Positions 41,101-51,874 of a DNA stretch of 64,000 nucleotides are shown here, in pieces. Within the stretch, counting starts at the first letter, position 1; each line of letters starts with the position of its first letter. The notes below the pieces were generated by a model. It did no database searches. It saw nothing but the letters and a program-made list of their open reading frames with translations, and was not told the DNA's origin. This DNA comes from Caenorhabditis remanei (lineage: Eukaryota; Nematoda; Chromadorea; Rhabditida; Rhabditidae): positions 3,100,001 to 3,164,000 of the forward strand of contig NC_071331.1 of NCBI RefSeq assembly GCF_010183535.1, read 5' to 3'. The position numbers and the translations under genes were made by a program.

Positions 41101-42887
41101 CATTGGTTTTCCCCTTGGAAAAAGTGTAGGTCCTTCTTGTCAAGCTCGAAGAATAGGGAGATGGCGCTGGAAGTATATGGAAATATAAGATTATGGGTGA
41201 ATCAAAACGCACAAGTTATTATTGAAAGTTCCATCACCTAATCTTATATAATAATTGTGCTACAGTATAATTTTGCATTGAAATTATTTATAAGTCATTA
41301 AATTTGTCTTTATACTTTCAGGCTGCCCCAACTCACGTCGACTTGATCGTAATACACCTCTCCTGCTCGTCCTTCCTTGTATCCGTAAATCTCGCTTCAC
41401 CGGCTTTCGACTGCGCGATAATACCCGCCTTGGACACCAGCGAATCCGTCAAAGTAGACTTTCCATGGTCCACATGGGCGATGACGGACATGTTACGGAT
41501 ATTCCGTCTCCGGTCCATCAGGGAGCGTATCTCATCGGCGGTGAAGTTGACCTGGAAATGGGGAATAGGAAAATGTGAGGTAAATACCGTAAAAATTGTA
41601 TGATAATCATGCCGTTATATTTTTAACCAGAAAAATTTTTGGAAAATTGTTGCCTAAGATGAAGTAATGTACAAAACGCGCTATTCATAAGTGGAATAAA
41701 TGAAAATGAGAAAATTTAAATTTACCTACATAGTTTTTTTCTGTTCTTATCGGTGGTTACCAGACAACATATATTGCAAGACGTGTTGTAACTTCTAATG
41801 AATCGTTCAAAAAATGGGAAAGTAAACAAAAATGTTTTGGAAATCGCCGAAAATCTCGCCCTTTTCCTGCTGCATCGCTACTGAAAAACTGAAAAAAATT
41901 AATGTTTCTCTTTCTCCATTAAAATAAGTGTTTTAAAGATTCAGTTTAATGATACGAAAGGAAGCTCAAAAACCAACAAAAAAGTTTTCAAATAATTTTT
42001 GGATTTTTTTTTTAAATTTTGAAAGCATGTCACAATGTCAGCACGATGAAGAAATTATGCAAATTGTGAAATTCTTTTGTTTAGCTAGAATAAATTCCGA
42101 AACTATCTCAAACGGAGCAACTCAACGTCGAACATGACACTGTTTCTGGTATTCTTGATACAGTAATTCACGAAACTAGTACTAATTAAAACAGTATGTT
42201 CACAACGAAGCTCAACCTACCTCTGCACACCAGCTCTATTGACAACGGGGGCTACAAATTGTCGTGACGGTGAAATTAGAGCTCTTACTGGAGAGACCTA
42301 GCGAAATAAAAAATGGCTCCCGAGTAAATAAAATGTTGGAAACAGTAAAACACTAAATTGCTTGAAAACCACGTTTTTCAATCCTAATGGTCTTGATAGA
42401 AACTTTTGAGACTAAAAGAATAGACTGGTATCATTGCGCTAGAATTACCTATGCGCTGGTCTAAAAATGACAGAAAGGCGTTTTCAGCGAAAATCAAATT
42501 CTCCGTGAAAAATCTTTTTCAGTTCTTCAGAAGAGTTAACACAAAAGGAAAACACAAACAAAAAATTTAACAGTTTTCGGAAATTTTTTTTAATTTTGAA
42601 AGACTGTCTTATTTCCCCACACTCCGCGCTAATATGCTCCTTTCAAAAAAGGTGTCAACTACAAAAATAAAACTATTGGTGTATTCTAGTCGCCGTAGGA
42701 AAACTGGAAAAATAGGAAAATTATTATTTCCGTGTCAAGATTAGCAAAAAAATTAAAACAGGGGAACGTTCAGGATTGAAACCTCACCCCAGAAAAATTA
42801 TAAATTTATTGTTTGAAACAGGGGTTATTTTCCAAAAATTTTGCAATGCCCATTCTGTCTTCAATAGAATATTTAAGCACTCACCAT
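38142..42887 (-). CDS. Elongation factor 2 paralogue, full length but with a broken splice acceptor
   Basis: EF-2 is the GTPase that moves the ribosome along mRNA. Minus-strand exons 42887-42885 (ATG only), 41551-41337, 41166-40635, 40001-38498 and 38446-38142 sum to 852 codons plus stop, the length I recall for C. elegans EF-2. Key motifs are intact: [16 protein letters not shown] and NKMD for [15 protein letters not shown] with the regulatory Thr; [13 protein letters not shown] with the diphthamide His; C-terminal ALDNYLDKL. It differs from the usual sequence at many otherwise invariant sites, so I take it as a diverged extra copy. Intron 3 ends TTTTCAA before GTCGAC instead of TTTTCAG; using the next AG shifts the frame to an immediate stop. 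The same intron holds a transposable element. All other junctions are canonical. It is therefore a recent pseudogene, a rescued allele, or a sequence error at 40002. Confidence 0.8.
40086..40583. mobile_element. Degenerate GC-rich hAT-like element inside EF-2 intron 3
   Basis: Left end CATACTTGCAAACCGGGCC, right end CTCCGGTTTGCCAG. The arms share CCAAAATGTAGATCTCGGCG-like, CTACGGGC.GGATGG and GCGGCACA blocks with the element at 37176. A separate hairpin (ACTACAGTGACCAA and its inverse) lies at 40290-40395. No clean target duplication is seen, so one end may be eroded. Confidence 0.75.
41552..42884 (-). other. EF-2 intron 1
   Basis: A 1.3-kb intron directly after the initiator codon: donor GTGAGTGC at 42884 and acceptor CATTTCCAG at 41552. 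It contains AT-rich sequence and no recognised repeat or gene. The short first coding exon may mean regulatory sequence in this intron. Confidence 0.65.
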
Positions 42888-43600
42888 GTTCCCTTCTCTT
42901 GCAGCTTTTTTTTTTCAGCTACACACGGGAAATAGGTCGGTGAGACAAGCGGTGAGACACAGACTGAATTCGAATCAAATCGTCAGACACTGAAAATTAA
43001 AACCAAAAACAATTTTTCTAAGACAACAAAAAAAACTACTCCTATTATCAAAAAATTTCTCTCAATAAATATGTTTTCCTTCCCCGATACACATATGAAA
43101 TATTGCGAAATTTTGCATGCGAGGTCGCAAGGGGGGAACAGAATAACAAGAGGGTGCAACATTTCGTCACTGACCAAACAACTAGTTTATTTATTTTCAG
43201 AGCGGGGAGAAAGGTGTCTACGGCATCTGGCGCGTCTTGGACGCGCGGCCAGAAGGGGGGGGGGGGGCAGAGTGATGTTTGCTTGGTGTGTATTTTGTGT
43301 TTGTTTTTTGCTGTCAAGGTTGGCTGGCGTGTCTTTGACGCGAGAGATATTTTCTGATGAATGAGTTTAAAAACATTATATACGAATGGTGAAGCTCAAT
43401 TAATATAGGTTTTGTTTTGAACTACATAACATAACACGTGGGAAACTGTAACCGAGAGAAGCAATCTGACAATATCGACGAAGAATACAAGCAGAATTAT
43501 ATGACGAATGCGGATATGTTTTTATCCTGAAACTTTAAAAAATTTAAGTGATTTTAGAACACCTCACCTATGCGTAAATAAACAAGATGTCATTGATAAT
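42888..43600. other. EF-2 upstream region with a G13 tract
   Basis: Likely promoter and 5' leader of the minus-strand EF-2 gene. At 43255-43267 there are 13 consecutive G, preceded by GGCGCGTCTTGGACGCGCGG, a small GC hairpin. The overlapping open frames are not convincing. Confidence 0.5.
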
Positions 43601-45060
43601 GTGAATTGTAACTAAAGTTCTTGCAACAGGAAAAATCATTGATAAAGGTAAAAAATTGAGATTAAAATCTTAGTAAGCTCTTAAATTCGAATTTAAAAAA
43701 AGATTTAATTAAGCCAGGAAACTATTGAAGAAGAAATTAATTAATGGACAATAAACTTTCATGTCGAAACAGAAAAAAAGTCTAAAAGAAAGTCGGGTAT
43801 CGCTTATGAAACTTGAAATGTTATAGCCTCTTTTATTTCTAAAAAAATGATTTTCTGATTAATTACGTACTTGTTCTATCTTCATATTATTGAGCTCATA
43901 TTCTATCTGTCAATTGTAGTTAGTATTCATTATCACTATTTTTTCTGTGAACAGGAACCCCTTTCACTTCCGTTTCAAAAATGTTTTTTTTTTTAAATTT
44001 AGGCCGATAGAAGACAGAAATCAATTGGTATCTCTTAACCGGCAGAAGGAAACGTATTGTTAATAGATTCTCGTCAAATATGGACATAGAATACACTACG
44101 ATGAAACAGGAGCATGATTGCAAATGTGGTAATGGATCAATCCCCGCCCCCCTTTTCTTTTTGAACCATTGAATTCTCATTATGCTTATTAGGACTTGTA
44201 TCAAATCTTTTTCCAGTTTTTAGTTGAAGCAAACCTTGTTTGTGTTGATCATGACAATTATAAGTGTTGTGTTTTCATGTTATTTTGGAAAAAATGAATT
44301 CTGAAATGAAAAATTGCTTTAGAGTCATGAAATCTTGGTCTTGAACACATTCACTAGTCTCTATTGTTGACGCTCCAAAACAGAAGATTTAAAAAAGTTT
44401 TGCTGAAGATAGGAGAACGTCGGTAAACCAGTTGGGATATCGACTTTCTCATGTTTGTTTCTGTTTTGGAATTGTGCTGAAATTGTTCAGAGCAAAATTT
44501 TTTGATCATGGAGGCCTGGTTTTAGAAGCTTTTTTAGTGATAGAACACGTTTTTTTTCGATTCCTCATTTTCTTGACAACAAGAAACAATTTTTGTTGGA
44601 AAAAATTACGAGCTTATCTCTAAGTTTATCTGTAAGTCTTATAAGGGTGTACTTTAAAAATTTATGTGTTTCAAATTGAAGGGAAACTAGAAAATTGCGC
44701 GCAATATCAATATATCAATATTGTAGCCGCCCGTCTTTTGTGAAGTTTTAGAAATTGGTTATATTATTTGTTAACAAACAGGACAAAATAGTTTTTCTAA
44801 AAGAACCGCTGTTTTAATAATTTCATTTTGAAGAAGATGCTATTTCTCGTAGTTAATAGGAATATTTGACTGGGAAATACGGCCCATCAGTTGGATCTAT
44901 TGAATCAGAAACTTCACAATGGTAAGAGACAGTGAATTTTTTTCTAAACATTGAACTAAAACTTGTTTCTAAAAACGATAAATTCATTGGTTTCACGAAA
45001 TTTTCAGTTCAAGAACCTGAAATAAGTTGAAACACTTCAGGAAATCGATTAAAAGTGTTT
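43601..45060. repeat. Duplicated noncoding block B (copy next to EF-2)
   Basis: Clearly homologous to about 48010-49160: shared AACTTTCATGTCGAAACAGA, AATAGATTCTCGTCAAAT, GACATAGAATACACTACGAT, GAAATCTTGGTCTTGAA and TTCTTGACAACAAGAAA. No coding sequence is conserved, so the block is noncoding. Confidence 0.85.
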
Positions 45061-47049
45061 GTTTTGTTCCTCGTCATATTTTATTGCATTGCTACACTTG
45101 AATAAATGAAATGGTTACTGTTATCACTACAGGTTTTCAATAGGTGCCACTTTTCATTATTAATGGGTACAACATATTTGTGATGCATAGAACGGAGGCA
45201 ATTTACTATTAAGACTTAAAGTTTTATACACTTCAAACTTTTGTGAAACTGCAAATGTTTTCAGCACAACTGGCGCATAATTCTAATGCATAATTTCGGG
45301 ATATTTTAAATTTTACATTTTATGCTATTCAGAAAAAAAAAATCAGAAACGAAATCAGGCAGTTGTGTAATTAACCAAAAAAATTATCAGAACAGTAAAA
45401 ATAGTTGTGTTGTGGAAAATTGACAATTCCCCACATATTCTGACGGTTTTCATGATCATTCTTGTTTTTTCAGTTTCTATAGGTTTTTTTCTAGTACTGA
45501 ACGTTAAATAACAAAACAAACAACATCGCTTCACCATTGAAAAAAATATAAAAACCCGCAGCTATGCTTTTTGAAGTTGGAGAAGGTCACAGTTAGTTTG
45601 AAACCGAACTACGAATCTAGCAAAATGTGATTTTAGACACTTTACTCATGAAAAATTTGAAACAGTTTTTATTTAACATTACACCATGGAGAGAGCTGAT
45701 ACTCTCAGTTGAATCCGACTAATTCGAATGAAACACTTTTTTATTTTCAGACTGTCTTCAAACAAAGAGAATCGCTATGCCATGATTGATCTGAAACTCT
45801 AAAAATAATATAATTATTACTTGAGTAATTTTCCAATTATCAGCATTTATGCAAGATAAAACTGTTTCATATTATTAATAAAAAATTGTTGAACTATTAA
45901 AAAAATGATTTTCCTGCGAGGTTATCTTAATCCGGTTTGATACTATAATCTTTAGAAGAACATTTATTCCAAAAAATATTGTATACAACAATTATTAAAA
46001 TTAAAACCGTTCTAATGATTTTTCAAAACGGGTAACTTTTTGGAAATGACTAGTGAACATAGTTTTTGTATAACAAAATGCGTAAAGTAATGTGCAAACT
46101 ATTACCTTTGATAGACGAAACAAAAACGAGTTATTCTTGTGAGCACTCATTTCAAAACTATTTGCAACCGACAGAAATAAAGTTCAGTTTCATGGAGAAA
46201 TAATTACAACTTTACTTCTGATATAATTGTTTAACATACAAAAAAGAAAAAAATCAAGTCTTTAAAAAAGTATCTTCTTCGGAAAAGTATGAAGTCAAAA
46301 TAGCACATCCATTTTCTAACTAGAAATAGTTAGATTCCTCATTTCAAATAGCTGTCCCATTTTCAAATTGTCTAGAAACGCTGAAACCGAAAATATATAG
46401 TAGGCAATGTATCCACGTTATCGATAGCTAACCCGTTGTCAGTTGAACAAAGCTCACTTCACTTTTGTGCATGAAATATTCAATTGCTCATTGAAAAAAA
46501 ATTACCTGGAAATACTAATACAACATAGGCGAATCGGAGAATTTTGAAAAAAATCAAAATCTGTAGAATTAGGTTAAAAATCAAAAAAGGAAAAGATGAT
46601 TCGTAACGAGCTAGAAATTGTAGTGTAAATTTGGGGTTTTTGAACGAAATAAGATTTGTAGAAAAGTTCAACATCGATTACAATTGTAATCAAGAAGAAT
46701 GAACTTATAGAAGAAATTCTCATGCAGAAACAGAAAATGAAGGTTGTACACATTTTCAAATTATTCAGCTGTTGCAGGCAGTTTTTTTCTTCTCAAGTTA
46801 AGATTTCCAGTCTTTTGCTAATGTTATTCATCACAACTTCTACCCGCTACTCTTAACTTCTTTTCTCTGTTTTAAGACATTAATATCTTGTTTGGAAATT
46901 CCTTGAAGAAAATTTGACTGTGCAACTGCGAATAAAAATGCCACGAACATAAGTTGAAAGTTTTGCTCCAACTTGGTAGGATCAGAGATAAATGAGATTT
47001 CATAAAGATCATAACATTCTTTAGAATTTCCACAACCTTTTCAACATTA
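45061..47049. other. Intergenic, no gene seen
   Basis: AT-rich single-copy-looking sequence with many GAAAC/GTTTC pentamers (about 12 between 44880 and 45870) and short frames without coding character. Confidence 0.5.
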
Positions 47050-47520
47050 AACAAAAATATATGTATACATGTTTCAGATTTATTTCATAAATCTTCATTT
47101 TTTGTCTATGACCGTTAAAGACGGTTTAAGAAATCAAAAAAGTGTTCGCAAGCATTTTCATATAAATCTAATAAAAACTCAAAAATTCCAACTTATTAAT
47201 CTCTGTGAATGGAAATATATTCAGTTAAAAATAACTTTTTTGTTGGAAAAAGTTCAAAAACTGATTAAAAGTTCACAGAAAAACTCTCATTAATCAAAAA
47301 TAGAATCGACAACTGAGATTCAAGATCCTGTTATAAATAACTGGAACAAATAAATAATCGTGAACACAATTGTTCAGCTGCTAAAATTTTTACGGTACTC
47401 TGAAACAGATCAGAAAAACTTGAAACAATTCAAGAAGTTACAAAACTACTTTATCTGTTTCAGTTGTTTGATTTGTGTGCACATTCACTTCAATAGCAAT
47501 ATTCACCTCTCTTTTGGTTG
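47050..47520. repeat. Duplicated noncoding block A' (no EF-2 next to it)
   Basis: Diverged copy of the sequence at about 36990-37131 plus 37735-37930. It lacks the hAT-like insertion at the equivalent point (around 47185). Confidence 0.65.
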
Positions 47521-47529
47521 TAGGTTACC

Positions 47530-49160
47530 TTTTCTTTAAAAAGAATTCAAATACACCCGAATTTCTTTTCGGGAATTTGTTCTGTTTCGACATGAAAGTT
47601 TCTTATCCATAAATACGTTTTTCATCAATTGTTTCGTGATCAGATAAATTATTTTTTGTCCAATTTAAGAACTTACTAAGATCTCGATCTTGTTAAAAAC
47701 TAGTATTCCCAAATGTGAGTCCTACCACGCTAAAATTATTATTTTTTCTCAATGTTTTTATTTGCAACTCAATTTTCTTCCATCTTTAAATAATTGATTT
47801 TTCCTGTTGCAAGAACATTAGTTTCATAAAACTCAATCCAAATAACCAATGATTTTTTAACTATACAGAACTGCACGAATAACACTAACATGTTTAATGT
47901 TTCAAGAAAATATATTTTCACCTACATATTTTACATTCAATAGAATTTTGCTAGTATCTTTTTAAATATCTTTTAAAAATAGCGTGATAGTACTCACATT
48001 TGGGAATACTAGTTTTTAACAAGATCGAGATCTTAGTAAGTTCTTAAATTGAACAAAAAATAATTTATCTGAACACAAAACAATTGATGATAAGGTATTA
48101 TGGAAAAGAAACTTTCATGTCGAAACAGAACAAATTCCCGAAAAGAAATTCGGGTGTAGCTTATCGAATTTTTCAACTGTTTCAGCTGCTACCTATTTCT
48201 AAAAACTTAATTTCTATTTATTAGCGTGATAGGTAAGTTGTTAGTATCTACGATCCCTATTTTTCCTGTTAACCAGTTTTCCACTTCCGTTTCCATAAAA
48301 TATTTTATTTAGGCCGTTAGACGATAGGAGTCAATTGATTTCCAGATTTAAACTTGTTAATAGATTCTCGTCAAATGAGGACATAGAATACACTACGATG
48401 AAACAGGAGGCATGGTTGTAACTGTGGTAATGGATCATGATTATGACAATTGTAAATGTTTTGTTATCATGAGATTTTGGAAAAATAAATTCGGATGTGA
48501 AAAATTGGTTTATAATTATGAAATCTTGGTCTTGAATACATTCATTAGTATCTATTTATTATTGTTGACACTTCGAAGCAAAAGTTTAATAAAAAAGTTT
48601 TTTCTGAAGACAGGAAGACGTTGGTAAATCAGTTGGGATACTCATGATTTCTGTTTTGGAATTGTGCTAAAATTGATTAGAACCAAAATTTTTGATTATC
48701 AAGGCCAGGCTTTCAGGCTTTTTAATTCAGGTATTGATGTAACACGGTTTTTTCGATTCCTCATTTCTTGACAACAAGAAATAATTTTTAGTTGAAAAAA
48801 ATTACGAAAAATTTAAAAATTTGTGTGTTTCAAATTGATGGGGAAATAGAAATTTCGATCCAATAGCAATGTTTCAGATCCCTGTATTCTGTGAATTTTT
48901 TAAAAATTGTTTACTTTCTTGTTAACAGTACGGGTCATCATCGTTTTTCTGAAAAAAAACTGATGTTTTAACTATTTCATTTAAAATAAGATGATATTTT
49001 TCATTGTTATTTAGGAATTTGACATGTTAACCTAATTCACCAGTTGAATCTGTCGTATCAAAAGTTTTACAATCGGAAGCGACAGTGAAATTTTCAGTTG
49101 ACGAAAATAACTTGAAAACAGTCGACACACTTCTGGAATCCGATCAAAAAAAATTTTCGT
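47530..49160. repeat. Duplicated block B' with an internal inverted duplication
   Basis: 48010-49160 parallels 43601-45060. In addition 47535-47725 is an inverted copy of about 47990-48155: CCGAATTTCTTTTCGGGAAT, TTCGACATGAAAGTTTCTT and GATCTCGATCTTGTTAAAAA appear in both orientations. Confidence 0.8.
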
Positions 49161-49462
49161 ACATGGCTTAGTACCAGACTCGGCAAATGTCGCCAAGTCT
49201 AGGCCAAACTCTGCGGCTGTACAAGTCTAGGCGCAACCTCCCACCAGTCTAGGCCCAACTTTGGGTGATCAGAGCCAATGATAGAGGGTCACCAAGTATT
49301 GGCCCAATGTTGGATATTGATTTTTTCTTTGGCAGCCACTCATTTAAATTTATTTTATTTTTCTGTTTTTACCCATTTTTACGAGTTTTCAGTATTTCCC
49401 TTGTTACATTATCATTCCGAACTTTGTTCCGAAATATTCAGATTTATATGTTTAAACTTCAG
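49161..49462. other. Short repeat of AGTCTAGGC words
   Basis: Around 49190-49300 there are four spaced words of the type AAGTCTAGGCCCAAC or TATTGGCCCAA. Their role is unknown. The stretch ends at an acceptor AACTTCAG before the candidate gene. Confidence 0.4.
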
Positions 49463-49470
49463 AGAACTCA

Positions 49471-49920
49471 ATGGTTCACACCGGAACCCTTTCAGTGAAG
49501 AGGACAAATTGTTCCCAAAAAACGAAAACTCGGATTCGCAAAAGTAGCAGTATTTCTCGGTGAGCTAATAACAATTTGCAGTTCCAAAAACTTATAATTG
49601 TATTTCTAGAGAACCTAAGAAAGCTGTCAACTCTTCTCAATCATACGGAAACAACGGAAGGAAATTTCAAGAACACCGCCAATGGAAAGTTAATAAATGT
49701 GAGAATTATTCTTGAAAGTATGAAATTTTATTCTTGAATTTTATAGCTCATAATCAATCGGATTTCTGGACAACGTCTACACNNNNNNNNNNNNNNNNNN
49801 NNNNNNNNNNNNNNNNNNNNNNNNNNNNNNNNNNNNNNNNNNNNNNNNNNNNNNNNNNNNNNNNNNNNNNNNNNNNNNNNNNAAACAGCCAACTGGTTCT
49901 GAGAAATTGAGTGCGCAAAG
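49471..49920 (+). CDS. Fragmentary gene interrupted by an assembly gap, unknown function
   Basis: Candidate exons 49471-49559, 49610-49698 and 49747 into the gap. Splice sites are GGTGAGC / TTTCTAG, TGTGAGA / TTTATAG and phases 2 then 1 agree across them. The peptide starts MVHTGTLSVKRTNCSQKT, continues EPKKAVNSSQSYGNNGRK, and reaches HNQSDFWTTST at the gap. After the gap an open stretch reads KQPTGSEKLSAQ. A phase-compatible last exon (51088-51170, KKKASKPTFSPPKTRSR, stop at 51168) lies inside the foldback element downstream. The product would be basic and Ser/Lys-rich. The exons are short and no family is recognised, so this is tentative. Confidence 0.4.
49783..49882. other. Assembly gap (100 N)
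   Basis: One hundred N bases; true size unknown. It falls in the candidate gene and 50 bases before a repeat-rich foldback element, a likely cause of the assembly break. Confidence 1.
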
Positions 49921-49932
49921 TTAAACGATTTT

Positions 49933-51866
49933 GGCTCTATTACAGTTTAGGCGTCCTTTGAAAACTTGAACGTCCCTCAAAACACTTAGACGTCCCTTGA
50001 AACACTTAGACGTCCCTTAAAACACTTAGACGTCCCTTGAAACATTTAGACGTCCCTCAAAAAACTTGGACGTCCTTTGGGGACCCAAAAGTCGTCCGAA
50101 ATGTTTAGACGTCCCAAAAAATGTTTAGACGTCCCAAAAAATATTTAGACGTCCCAAAAAATATTTAAACGTCCTTTGATATCCCAAAATTTGGTTTTAA
50201 ATATTTAGACGTCCCAAAAAATGTTTAGACGTCCCAAAAAATGTTTAGACGTCCCAAAAAACATTAAGACGTCCCAAAAAATGTTTAGACGTCCCAAAAA
50301 ATGTTTAGACGTTCCAAAAAATGTTTAGACGTCCCAAAAAACATTAAGACGTCCCAAAAAATGTTTAGAAGTACCGCATACATTTGTTGAAACAACAATT
50401 TTTGGCTCTATTGGCAAAGAATGGTCCCAACCGCAAAGAATGGCCCCAACCGCAAAGAATGGTCCCAAAATTTTGGGTGACACAAGTTTCCGAATTGAAT
50501 GGTCCCTACCGCAAAGAATGGTCCCAACCGCAAAGAATGGTCCCAAAATTTTGGGTGACACGAGTTTCAGAATTGAATGGTCTTTACCGCAAAGAATGGT
50601 CCCTCAAAATTGATACGAAAAACTTTTCACCATTCTCTTAGGCTTAGGTTTCTTAGAATTTGGGAAAAAATTGACAAAACCGGTTGTTAATCGTATTTGT
50701 CAATTTTTTCCCAAATTCTAAGAAACCTAAGCCTAAGAGAATGGTGAAAAGTTTTTCGTATCAATTTTGAGGGACCATTCTTTGCGGTAAAGACCATTCA
50801 ATTCTGAAACTCGTGTCACCCAAAATTTTGGGACCATTCTTTGCGGTTGGGACCATTCTTTGCGGTAGGGACCATTCAATTCGGAAACTTGTGTCACCCA
50901 AAATTTTGGGACCATTCTTTGCGGTTGGGACCGTTCTTTGCGGTAGGGACCATGTAATTCTTTGGGACCGTTCTTTTATATTTTGGGACCGTTCTTTGCG
51001 GTTGGGACCATTCTTTGCCAATAGAGCCCAATTTTTTTTGTAAAACATGATTTTTTTCTATTTCAATAAATTTTTTGTCCTTTTCAGAGCTCAACAAAAA
51101 AAAGGCGAGCAAGCCTACCTTTTCCCCTCCAAAGACTCGGAGCAGAACCCGGAAACCGAAAAATCATTAACACGACAGAAAACAGTTAGGAGTGCAAATT
51201 TCTTGTATAAATTCACAACTTTATTCAGAAAAACATTTTTATTGTAAACATGTTTTTGCTTGTTTTTTGAAATGAACAATATCAGAAATTTAACTATTCA
51301 GTGATGTGATACTAGGACTTTAAGAGGGACGTCTAAACATTTTTTGGGACGTCTTAATGTTTTTTGGGACGTCTAAACATTTTTTGGGACGTCTAATTAT
51401 TTTTTGGGACATCTAAACATTTTTTGGGACGTCTAAATATTTAACACCAAATTTTGGGATTTAAAGGGACGTCTAAATTTTTTTGGGACGTCTAAATATT
51501 TTTTGGGACGTCTAAACATTTTTTGGGACGTCTAAATGTTTTTTGGGACGTCTAAATATTATGTATCATAATGTGGGATATCAAAGGACGTCTAAACATT
51601 TTTTGAGACGTCTAAACATTTTTTGGGACGTCTAAATAATTTTTGGGACGTCTTAATTTTTCCGACAATTTTTCGGATTTCAAAGGACGTTTAAATGTTT
51701 TTTGGGACGTCTAAATGTTTTTTGGGACGTTTAAACATTCCAAAGGACGTTTCAATTTACAGGAAAAAAATTTGGGCCTCAAAGGACGTCTAAATGTTTC
51801 AAGGGACGTCTAAGTGTTTTAAGGGACGTTCAAGTTTTCAAAGGACGCCTAAACTGTAATAGAGCC
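49933..51866. mobile_element. hAT-like foldback element built of GACGTCCC tandem repeats
   Basis: Termini GGCTCTATTACAGTTTAGGC and the inverse, with the 8-bp duplication ACGATTTT on both sides (49925-49932 and 51867-51874). Each arm is an array of about 20 to 25 units of roughly 20 bases close to AAAAAATGTTTAGACGTCCC (left 49945-50370, right inverted 51325-51850). The centre (51037-51320) holds a possible exon and AT-rich sequence. A second, shorter element is inserted inside. Confidence 0.9.
50404..51028. mobile_element. Inner hAT-like foldback element with CCGCAAAGAATGG repeats
   Basis: Termini GGCTCTATTGGCAAAGAATG and the inverse, with duplication CAATTTTT (50396-50403 and 51029-51036). 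The arms consist of CCGCAAAGAATGGTCCC units plus CCAAAATTTTGGGTGACAC units, mirrored around a centre near 50680. It shares the GGCTCTATT end with the outer element, so both belong to one terminal family. Confidence 0.9.
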
Positions 51867-51874
51867 ACGATTTT

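Noticed and set aside
49945..50370. CRISPR-like array of about 20-bp repeats
   Set aside because: Units are contiguous without unique spacers, the context is a eukaryotic foldback transposon, and a mirrored array exists.
50325..51112. Mirrored open frames with repeated NGPNRKEWSQ-like peptides
   Set aside because: They are translations of the tandem arrays of the inner foldback element.
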